Shown: positions 1-9,868 of the stretch, in pieces
How the letters are laid out: each line of letters starts with the position of its first letter
Numbering within the stretch: the first letter of the stretch is position 1
DNA from: Sphagnum compactum
Lineage: Eukaryota > Bryophyta > Sphagnopsida > Sphagnales
DNA: 64,000 nucleotides
Assembly (NCBI GenBank): GCA_965153455.1
Contig: OZ234493.1
Location: 7,554,213-7,618,212 of the forward strand
Direction: 5' to 3'
Made by a program: the position numbers and the translations under genes
Notes under the pieces: generated by a model
The model's input: the letters and a program-made list of their open reading frames with translations, nothing else
Told to the model about the DNA's origin: nothing
The model's database searches: none

Positions 1-3000
1 CCTACACCTTGTGATTCTGCATCTACTTTCTGTGACTGGCCTTCATGGGAAAATACCTGCTCTGCAATTTGTGAATCTTTCCCTGCCCCTATCTCTGCTT
101 GCTCTTCCATGCTTTCAACAGGTCTCTCATTGATGGAAAGCTTCAGCATATTATAGCTGTCTTGTAGTGTATGGGTTAACCTTCCTACCTCATCATCTCG
201 TGCCAGCCTCTCTTCAACAACTGCTTGAACCTTGGGCTTTGAGGCTTCTACTTCTCTTTCAGAGTTTTCCCTTTGGGATTCCAACAGGAAATTCTGCTGC
301 CTGAAGACCTCAGGCTCAAATTCCAGCTCGTTTGCATGGACAGTCTTTCCATCACTTGAGCGAAGCATCTGGTGTTGCAAATTACTCAGCTGATCCACCA
401 CTTTATGTTTCTGTTCCCCTACTCTCCAGAGCAACCCATCTAGTTCTTGACAAAGGACTGTCACCATCTCAGTTTTTTCATGACTTCGGCATTGCTCTCT
501 TGCAACTTTGTCCTTCTCCTCAGCCACAATCCTCAACAATTTGCTAAGTTCTTGACAGAGATTCACGACCAACTCTCTTTTCTCCTGGTTAACTTGATGA
601 AGTGTCTCTTTTAGCTCCTCAATCTCCATACCCAACCATAATTTCTGCAGCTCCACCATCTTCACCAAATCTCTATATTGATCACGTTCAAATCCAATTT
701 CTGTAAACACTTTTGATTTTTCCTCTGAGTTTCTTGTCACCTGCAAAGGGTGAGGGTTCCCAAACATAAGAGCTTGAAAGTTTAAACCCAAAACTTTTTA
801 TGTTTGTCACTAAACCACCCAGTTTGTACCTGATACTCCAGCAACTCCCATAATATCGGTGACTTATGTTGATGCTAGGATTGCATAACAGAGATAGCAC
901 AAAAGCTTCATCTGCACCTTACCTTGAAAAGAATCCCAGAATGCTGGAAAGGTGAGATTTTCCAAGGGTTCAAAAAAGATAAAACAAAAGACCCAAAACT
1001 AGAACTTTGGTGATTTCAAATTTCTCCTTACCTGACTGTACCACTGAACCTTCATCAGCCAACTTGAAAACCTTGTTTCCTTTCCTGTATGAAATCCCAA
1101 CAACTTTGAATTACTAAAGTCAGTAATGACAAAAAAGGGATAACTCACTTCCTGCATCTGTTGCTGTAAAGCTCTCAAATCTGACATCATGTTGCCCTTC
1201 TCTTCCATGAGCATCAGAATGTCAGAATTTAAAGAGTCATTTTGCTGCCGAAGCTCCTGCACCAAAAGCCTTGAATCTTCGAGCAGTGTGTCAACAAGCT
1301 GTTTGCCCTCTTCCATTTGCTTCTGCTCAAGATTTGTTGCTGTGAGCTCAGAAACGACATGATTTATCTCCTCCTCAAGGCTAAGGACTCGATAACTCAA
1401 AATCTGATTCTCTTCCTGCTGTTGGTGTACCTCTTTCTCCAATTTGCTGACTTGACTGATCAACTGTGAGTTTTCCAATTGCAACCCCTGCATTGCACAA
1501 GAAACTTCATCAAGCTTGCTTGCAAGCTGTTTCTTCTCGGCTGCAGGCCTCTGCAACCATCGGTTTAGTTCTTCAATCTCAGAGAGTAATTTCGCCTTGT
1601 CATGCTCCAGGCTTTGAACCTGAAGCTTCAATTTGCTCGACACTGCAAGAAGCTCAACACCTTCTGCATTGGCCCTTGCTCTCTCTTGCTCCAACTCAGC
1701 AATTTTGACTGTCAATGCCACGTTCTCTTCCTGGAGTTCCTGAAAGCATCAACAGAGTTTCATCGGACCCATGAACATGGACTGGATTCAGCAATCCCCT
1801 CAGCAGTGAAAGGAAAAAAACCCAAACACTGCAACTCTAGCTGGAACACTGGAGCAAGATTCTCCCATTTTTTGGAGAAGGACTGCAATTCTACATACCT
1901 TTTCCCTGCACAATTCCTCCAGTCTTTGTGTCAAGTCCTTAACTTTGGAATGCAAAAGTTCATTTTGTTCAGTGAGTCCCTGAATCTGCTGCCCAAGCTC
2001 TTGCACCTCAGCAGAAGCTTTGAGCTTTTCCTTGTCTCTCTCCTCTTTGAGTGCCTTAAGATCTGATGTGAGAAGAGAGTTATGTTCACCCAGTGCCTGT
2101 ATTTCGACCCATGCAGCCTGGAGCTTTGCTGCAAGTTCCAGTCTCTCACCTTCCTGCCGTTCTTTTATCTCCTCTAGCTTGTCAACCTCACTTGCTAACC
2201 GGCCATTCTCTGTGTGCAGCTCATTCACTGAACCATTGAATTCAAGAACCCTGATTGTGAGCTGTTTGATCTCAGCACCTGACTTCTGAAGTTGTTGGTT
2301 CAGATCTTCAATCACAGATGTAGACTTCAAATTCTCAGCTATCAAGCCTTGAACTTGTTCCTTCCAAGTTATAAGCTCCTCAGCAATTGCCTCCTCCCTC
2401 CTGTGTTTTTCTTGCACAAGACTCGCAATTTCAGTAACCAAATGTTCCTTTTCCAAGAGCAAATCCTGCAGTGCTTGAGAAGTTTCATGAGACTGGCTAA
2501 CAGCAAGGGCATTCTCATCACCCACTTTCTTCAGCTGCTGTTGCAGCTCTTGCACCTCAGTAACAAACATAGCCTTCTCCTTAACTTGGTTTGTTAAGTG
2601 TTCTGAGAGCTCGGACGACAAGAAAGCTTCACGTTCATGAGCTGCTTTCAGTTGCTCCCAGACTGTTTGAATCCCTGCCATCAGATCCAACTTCTCACCT
2701 TCCTGTCTCTGTTTCTCCCAAGCAAGATTGCTGACCTCAGCAACCAGGCGTGCATTTTCCTCCCAAAGTTCCTTCAAAGCCTGCTGAGATTCAGAAGACA
2801 AGGTTGCAAGCTCTGCATTCTCCTTGCCTAGACTCTGTAGCTGGGAGTTCAAGTCCTCAATCAGAGACAAGCCTTTCATCTTCTCAGTCTCCAGGCTTTG
2901 AATGTGTTCCCTCCATGTTTCAAACTCTTCTGCAACCTCATTTTCCCTCAACTGTCTATTTCGCACCATCTCCTCCAGGCCATGAACAAACCCCATCTTC

Positions 3001-4631
3001 TCACTGTTGGCATCCTCCAGCATTTGATTTAGTTGGCTGGCCTTGACAACAAGCTCAGCATTCTCTTCTCTGAGTCTTTGTACCTCAAGCTGAAGCTCCT
3101 TCCCCTTTGAAACTGACACAAGTTTTTCATCAGCCCTCTCCTTTGTGCACTCTGCAAGTTTGGACACAAGATGGATTTCCTTTTCTGCAGAAGTTTGTGT
3201 TTGTACATGCAAGGTCACAACCTCTTTCTCATGCTGCAATATCCTTTCCTCCTGTCTTTCCCTCTCTTCCTGCAGTTTGCTGATCTCTATAGCCAACTGT
3301 CTGTTCTCCCTCAGAACCTCCTGCAGTGGTTGATAAGAATCATCTAATTGGGCCACCAACAGTTTCTTCTCACTGTTCAGCTGCTGAAGACATTCATCTG
3401 AATCCTCCATAAGTGGTAGAGAACTCGTAATTTCTCCAGCACCCTTCTCTTGAAGCTTTCTACACTCAAATGCCAGAAAAGTGTCATCACCACTACTAGC
3501 AACTTGCAATTGCCCCTGCAGTGCTTGCAGCTCTGATGTCTGTTCCAAACACTCCGTCTCATGTCTGTCTCCAGCTTCTTCAGCAGCAATAAGCTGAGCA
3601 TTCCATAATAGCTCCACCATGGATGGTCTTGATTCATCAGAGTTCAAAACATACTCCTTGTTGTTGTTGTCTTCCTCCTCCTCCTTCTCAAGCCTTTGTG
3701 AATCTTGCTTGTGTGGCATATCCTCCATCATGTAAATAGATGCATGCTTCTCAAGTGCCAAGCTCTGGACATGAATCTTCAACTGCTTTGCCAATCTCAA
3801 CCTCTCCTCATTTCTATCAACTTCAAACTGCAAAGGTAGCCAAAACCCCCAAGTGTCCAGACCAGATGAATCAGGCAACAAGACCAATTGCTTTGTCTAG
3901 ATCTCAGTATTTACAACCTTCCATAGTGACAAGCAAAACTCCATGCTGTTTTAAGACTTGTAAGATGGCAGCAGAACAGGCCTCTAACAGATTCCACAAG
4001 ATAAGAAATGCAACATGAGACAAAGATTCTAATTTGCAAGCAGCTTGGCTTGAAGTACCTGCTTTTTGCACCTCACTATCTCAGTGGCAAGTTGATCTGC
4101 CCTGCTTTCAGAGGCTTCTACAACAGATAGCAGATGTTCCCGCTCATCACCCATCATTCTAGTCTGTGCTTTCAGGTTTTCAATCTCAGCGAAGAATTCT
4201 ATCCTCTCTTGGGCAGCGGTTTCAAGCTGAAGATGAAAAGCATTGAGTTCATTTGTAAGCTGCAAATTTTCAGTTTCCAATGCATCAACCTGATTGACTG
4301 TTACACAATGCAACTTCTCTCCTTCCATCTTTCTTCCACCTGCTGCTGCTGCTGCTGCTGCTGCTTGTGCTTTAGGTTTTCCAACTTCCCCTACAAACTC
4401 TGAGATGATATCGCCCTGTCTTCTTTCAAAAATTGCTTCCACCTGCTGAACTTGCTGTGACAAACATGGCTCCTCATCTACTATTTCAGTGCTCTCTTGC
4501 ACCAAGAACTCCTCCCTCGTCATCAATGCACTTTCCCCATCCACATCTCCATTACTCACATCCAAAGGCTGCAACATCATTTCTTGTACCTCTGACAAAG
4601 CTGTGTCACCACTACGTTTAGCCATCATCAT
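1..4631 (-). CDS. Long coiled-coil protein, C-terminus outside window
   Basis: Function unrecognised. Four exons can be joined in one phase: 4631-4059, 3827-1899, 1739-1149 and 740-1. All visible junctions are phase 0 with GT donors and AG acceptors, giving about 1,277 residues before the window edge. The last exon is open to base 1 but could end earlier at a CAG/GTATTT donor near 50. The start is the first of three consecutive ATGs. The N-terminal ~90 residues are acidic and non-helical and include a run of eight alanines coded by a GCN tract (about 4330-4370). From about residue 100 onward the sequence is almost pure heptad-type coiled coil, rich in L, E, Q and K, with no globular domain or membrane segment. 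A long internal duplication lies in exon 2 (motif AEE-x2-TW-x-E near 2930 and again near 2380). It resembles plant CIP1-like or myosin-tail-like scaffold proteins only by composition, so no family is assigned. A role as structural or cytoskeletal scaffold is inference. Confidence 0.85.
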
Positions 4632-5972
4632 CCTTTCAGGTATGCAGTTTACACTACATCAAATCCTTCAAGGGGCTGTAAGTCCTCATCTGTCAATCAT
4701 TTGGGAACCTGTGAAGACAACTTCTCGCATTTCAGAATTGGGTTCTCCTCCCTCCCTTGCCACAGAATGTCTGTCTGGGTTGCAAAGGGTGGATGATCCC
4801 ACCACAACAACGTCCAACCTACCTAGGAGCCAAAGCAAGATTTTGTTTGTCGTAACTACCTACCAGTCTCCTTGTTGCCAACCCTTCCAGAACATTCAGG
4901 CTTTCACCTAAACAGACCCCACAGTTCAGACCCCCACCCCCCAAACATCCAAAGACTTTTTATAGTGGTTTGGGATGTGCAGGCTGCATTGTGTCGCAAA
5001 TAGAGGCACAATGCAAACACACACACACAACACACTGAAAAAATAACGCAGTCCCAACATACTTAGAAAAGAGATGCAGCAGAATTCTTGTTACAATGAA
5101 TGCAATCAGAATAATAATACACGTACCTTCTCAAGAGAGGATGCTTGCCAACGCAAATCGGAAAGAAAGAAAGAAAGAGTGAGAAACCTCCCGCAACAAA
5201 AAACAAAGACACCCAAATCCTCGCAACCTGAGAAAAAATGAAAATGTCCCCAGCGACAAATTCTGTGTTCTAAAGAACACCCACCCCCAAAAACAAAAAC
5301 AAACTAGGACACAGTGAATGTACTTCCAGATCTACGAGAAAGAAGAGAAACATCGAATATGAAGAAGAAGACCCGGTGAGAGAATAAAAGCCCACAAAAA
5401 CAACACGTCTGAAGTGAAGAATGAAAGAAAGAAAGAAAGCACGGGAACAAAATAAGGCAACGAACGACAACAACAACTGATCCAGCAAAGAAAGATATGT
5501 AAGAAAATGAAACAATCGCCCAAACAGCAAAACGGCAGAATCACAAATGGGCGGCGGCGGGCGTCTATCGTGGTGGTGGCAGGCACATGCTTTGAGATCA
5601 ACAGCATCATCATCATCATCAGCATCAGAACAAGAAGAAGAAAAAGAGGGGTGCATGCGGTAGGAAGGAGGGGGACGGCACGGAATCACATCATCAAAGA
5701 AAAAAAGAAGGAAGGAAGACGACCGAAATAGAAAAGAAGAAGAAAATAGAGAAGTGCGGTGCAACGGAAACATTCAACACGATTACACACAACATACACA
5801 TGACTTAGTCAGAAGAGAGAAGAAGAGAAGACATTTTCGCTGCTGCTCTGCTGCTCCTCCTCCTCCTCCCGCTTCCTCTCCTCTTCAAAATTAGAAAGAA
5901 ACAACAAATTAAAATAACAAACACGGACGGGGTGCAAGGAGGGAGGGAGGGAAGAAAGCCAACGCCGACTTT

Positions 5973-6126
5973 CTGGTAGGTAGGTACCATGGCCCACTAG
6001 GTACTTGGTCTACTAGGCAGGTAAATGAAAGAAACCGGTCCGTAAGGAGACGAATGCCGGCTGGCTTTGTTAGCTGCCGTAGCCCACTAGGTACTACCTG
6101 CCGTGGTCTACTGGGTAGGTACTACC
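5973..6126. repeat. Repeated GGTAGGTAC / CCCACTAGGTAC / GTCTACTgGG motif cluster
   Basis: Two blocks share the same order of short motifs. The first (about 5976-6023) has GGTAGGTACC, CCCACTAGGTAC, then TCTACTAGGCAGGTA. The second (about 6078-6126) has CCCACTAGGTAC, TACCTGCC, then TCTACTGGGTAGGTAC. They are about 100 bp apart, partly inverted, and lie in the promoter of the coiled-coil gene. They may be a diverged tandem duplication or a cluster of binding sites; the sequence alone does not decide. Confidence 0.55.
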
Positions 6127-6175
6127 TTGATGGCGGTCTATGCGGCGATTCAAATCGTATCGTGCCTGTGATAAG

Positions 6176-6233
6176 GGAGGAGGGGGGAGCGAGCGGGCGG
6201 GCGGGCGGCGGGGAGGGAGGGGAGTGTCTGTGG
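6176..6233 (+). other. G-rich tract with quadruplex-type spacing
   Basis: The plus strand carries GGGAGGAGGGGGGAG, then GCGGGCGGGCGGGCGGCGGGG and further G runs. At least four GGG runs are separated by one to three bases, which fits the usual G-quadruplex pattern. It is the most GC-rich spot in the window and lies at the distal promoter edge of the minus-strand coiled-coil gene. Confidence 0.6.
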
Positions 6234-6299
6234 GACCGACCACCGGAGCTTCTTCATTTCCAACGAATAACCGAACGGCATAACCGTAGTATAATTAAG

Positions 6300-8958
6300 A
6301 CAGATTTGCCGGGTGTTTTTTTTTAAATATTTCTTTATTTATGTAATTTTTTAAATAATTATTTATTTATTTTCAAAATAAATAACTTATTTTCTTCTGG
6401 AGAGGATCCAGTTCACAAAAGACGCACTAACTTTGGAAGCAACTTCAACTGCAACCATGCACACAAACAGAGTGGAAGAATCAAGTGCTCCAGTTTCAAA
6501 TCATCCTTCTATTTTCAAATCAACTTGAAGGAAGGAAGGAAGGAAGGCAAGTATCGTATTAATCCATGGCTCAAAGTTTCAATAGAGCATCACATGTTCT
6601 GGAGTTTTCACTCTATTTTTTCAGAAGAAGTAGATTGATGCATGTTCACTCCATTAGAACAGAGCTATATTCTGGAGTTGGAAAGAATCCCGTGTGACTT
6701 GGATTGCAATGGGGACAACAGAGAGGGAATGGTGAGTAGAGTGGGGTTAGTAGGGTTGTGCGAGGTCACTGGGAGGACACCTTGTCATGTATTGCTATTA
6801 GAATTTTTGAAAACTTGGAAAGATCACAAAGTTGAACATATTTGTTTTTGCCCATATTAGGGGAGAAAGTTGTGGTGGTGGTTGTGCATACAATTCAAAA
6901 AGCTTTCAAGATCCATTCCTAAGCAAACAAAGTCACAACACAACATCTGTTGTTGAAGAAGGTTTCACTACCTAATGCATATGTCAATGCAAAATAGTGA
7001 AACATTGAAAAGATGAAAACGTCCTATGACATCAAATTTCTTGACCTTATGCAAAATGATTTACCAACGAAACAAAGTGTGTTATTTCAGCAATAGGGAA
7101 TGTTGTTTCTATGATGAAAGCAAAAAGAGGAAATTTAATTAATCGAGCTCAAACAATGTTTAAAAACTTGATCAAAGAATTGGATAAATGGACAAAAAAG
7201 CTTATGCAAAAATGATTGAAGGGAAGGACAAGATGGATGTCCAAAAAACCATAAGCAATTTTGCATTTGTCATTGAACTTTTAATGTAACTTTGGTTGCT
7301 TAAGGAACAATTTGAAAAACTAGTTACAACAATAACATCATGATCATAAAAATCATTTATTGCTAACCCAAGAATGTAATAGAATTAAAGGACAAATGGT
7401 AAAAGTTCAAGAAGTCATTTAGGTCCTCCAATCAATTTCCAAAGGCAGATCCACAAATGGAGAGGAGCCGACAAATGACAAAACCAAAGGTAACAATTTA
7501 ATCAAAGATGATGAAAAGGCTGAAATTATCATGTTTAAACATAAGAAAACAAGGATGCACGGAGCTATGGAATCACCACTTCCACACACAATAATGTTTA
7601 CCATATAAAAGCAGATTCCACCATTACATACACACTTTATGCACAAGGAGGAAATATAGGTGAAAAAGGAACAAGATTAATTTGTAACTTTAGTTGTGGA
7701 TGAATAATTATGGTCATCACCCCATCCAATGCAAGTGGAACCAAAATCACAAATACATACAATACGTGAAATGTAATACCAAAGGAAAATAGACCTAGTT
7801 TTTTTACATGATTTTATGAAGGAAGTGACCAATTTCACAATTATAGAAATGTTGAACCATCATCAAAAGAGACATTTGCAAACGTTACTCCATTGTTTAG
7901 AATATTAGGGACATTTAATTTTTTGGGACAAGATGTGTAAGATCATAAGAAAATAGTTGTTTTAACAAATGGTTCAATATAACCAAAATATGCATAATGT
8001 ATTATTGGAGATGTCAAAGTTGGAATTACAACAACAAGAAGGTGAAGTTAATAGGCTATAGTTGGTGACAAGGTGTAAGGCTGCATTTCAAAAGGCTTGG
8101 AACTTGAAGTAGCAGCTAGTAACACATGAGGTGTAAACAAAGAGCCTGCATTAAAGGAACAACAATTTAATAAAATGCAAATGGAGTTATACCAAATTCA
8201 CCAAAGAAACACTAATTTGGAAATGCAAATTGTGGCCTTGGAAAGGATTAAATGAAAGGAGAATCTATAGAAAACTTGGATGAAATGTATTGAAAATTTA
8301 AAAAGCGAGCTAACGAAGATGTAACCATGTGTGAAATTCTAATCAAAGATAATTTTCGATTGGATAATTTTATAATAAAGCAACAATAGTAGATTCTCAC
8401 ACTCAAGTAGGAATTACAAACAATAGTGCAAACGAAAAATGAAGCACAATTTCATATAAAAAACATGAAGGCCTTTTATGAAACGCATGGATGTAGAATG
8501 CCATGAAACAAATGCAAAATGTGGACTCCTATAATTCCAAGTACATGTCGCATAACTATGACAAACTGAAGATGTAGTAAATCTAAGCATAAATCCATGG
8601 TGTTAATAACCACAACTGTGGATACCGGGTGAAACCTAATACATGGCATCCTAATTGTAGACTTAGAAGAGATATTTTTCAAGCACAAGGTTGATGAGGG
8701 TTTATATAGGAGAAGTTGAAAGCATATCCAAACACATCTAAATTTGTGTATGAATCTTCATTTCAAATCTAGGGTTTAAAAGCAATTGCAACAAACTCAA
8801 CAAGCAATAGAAGACCGGGGGTTTAAGGATCAATATAGATATCTATGGATGGAGCTTCAAGTGCAAAATATGATGTAGTTAATATCTTAGCATGTTCATT
8901 GTTGTGTTTTGCGATTCCAAGGTTTTGAAGATGAGATCCAAAAGTACAAGGGAAAATG
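6300..8958 (+). mobile_element. Decayed retroelement-like internal region
   Basis: An A/T-rich stretch of about 2.6 kb has no intact ORF, but short frames of coding-like character are interrupted by TGA/TAA. For example, around 8150-8320 the plus strand reads as a Q/K/E-rich helical segment broken by stops at positions compatible with C-to-T decay. A purine-rich tract ending in AAGGGAAAA just before TGTTAAGGA at about 8958 resembles a polypurine-tract/3' LTR junction of Copia-type elements. I could not recognise reverse transcriptase, integrase or a 5' LTR, so this is a tentative relic call. Confidence 0.35.
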
Positions 8959-9340
8959 TTAAGGACTAATTAAAATTATATTATTGTTTTGAATTGATTA
9001 AGACTTGTATTCTTATTGTTAACTAATTAAGACTAAAAAAGAATTTGAATTATGTTTTTGGAGGAAAGATTTGAATTAATCTTCTTGCATGAAGATGTTT
9101 ATAAGGATGTTCATGAAGAGGATTTGGGAGAAGGATTATTACGATAGAAGAAGCATTTTTCAAAAATGATCTAAATAACAAAATGAAAACTTGGAGATGA
9201 AAATTATTTTTATATTTTGTTCGATTTCGCTTTTGATTCTATTTTGAACCAATGTATGTTCAATTTTGCTATACAATAATGAAATAATAATAATGATTGT
9301 GTTATATTCTAATCATAATTGTGTATATAAATAAATAAAA
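8959..9340 (+). mobile_element. Possible 3' LTR relic
   Basis: The segment starts TGTTAAGGACTAATTAAA directly after a purine-rich tract, as Copia LTRs often do. It runs through AT-rich DNA to several AATAAA-like signals near 9280-9340. The right border and a matching 5' copy are not identifiable in the window, so the call rests on the junction motif alone. Confidence 0.3.
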
Positions 9341-9390
9341 TTATTGTTGTAATTTGAAATGTATTGAGTTTGTGTTTCTTTTTGTAATAT

Positions 9391-9457
9391 TTGAAATGTA
9401 GAGATTGAAATGCAAATTCTATGTTGAAATGTAGAGATTGAAGTGTAGATTCTATGA
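9391..9457. repeat. Tandem duplication, 33 bp unit
   Basis: Two adjacent copies begin TTGAAATGTAGAGATTGAA at 9391 and 9424, with a few substitutions in their right halves. It sits immediately left of a second 33 bp array and about 450 bp upstream of the TRAPPC5 start codon. Confidence 0.8.
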
Positions 9458-9507
9458 CACGAAATTCAATTATAAAACTACAGAATTTAGTGTTTACCAA
9501 AAAAAAA

Positions 9508-9640
9508 AGCACCTTTGTGAACATGGACAAGAGAAAAAAACACATCCAAGCCAAATATGGATAGAAAAAAAGACACATCCAAGTGAAACACGGATGGAAA
9601 AAATAACACATCCAAGTGAATGAAACATGGATAAGAAAAA
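9508..9640. repeat. Minisatellite, 33 bp period
   Basis: CACATCCAAG occurs at 9541, 9574 and 9607, each followed by a diverged (A)TGGATAGAAAAA segment. A degenerate fourth unit around 9510-9540 shares the ACATGGACAAGAGAAAAA part. Open frames crossing this stretch on the minus strand have repetitive Phe-rich products and are artefacts of the array. It lies in the proximal upstream region of the TRAPPC5 gene. Confidence 0.8.
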
Positions 9641-9868
9641 ACAAGTAAACGTGAAAGAAACTTGAAGGTGAGCAAACAACGAAGTTCTTGCAAACTTTTG
9701 CGCTGCCCGGATGCTTCCCGTGTGTCAGGAAGCATTTAGACGCGCGACAGAGGTGAGAGGACGATCGCATTGTTGCACAGAGAGGGCGGGCGAGCGAGCT
9801 TTGCGTGCTTTGCGTTGAGGAGCTTTGCGATCAGAGTACTTACATCGCTCTTGGCAAAACACAGAGAG

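Larger units (their letters stand above)
4632..6260 (-). promoter_or_regulatory. Leader and promoter of the coiled-coil gene
   Basis: Upstream of the ATG at 4631 the minus strand is strongly pyrimidine-rich from about 5150 to 5900 (CTTT and CTTCTT runs). This is typical of plant 5' leaders and Y-patch core promoters. No long coding frame of credible composition occurs here; open frames are Ser/Phe-rich products of the simple sequence. The leader may contain an intron, but I could not fix its borders. A GC-rich block at about 6150-6250 probably marks the distal promoter edge, after which base composition drops abruptly to AT-rich. Confidence 0.5.

Noticed and set aside
1466-3333. Several plus-strand frames of 60-154 codons
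   Set aside because: Antisense shadows of the coiled-coil exons, whose minus-strand reading has consistent heptads and splice phases.
5270-5773. 167-codon minus-strand frame
   Set aside because: Ser/Phe/Leu-rich product of pyrimidine-rich leader DNA in front of the coiled-coil gene; no domain, no codon structure.
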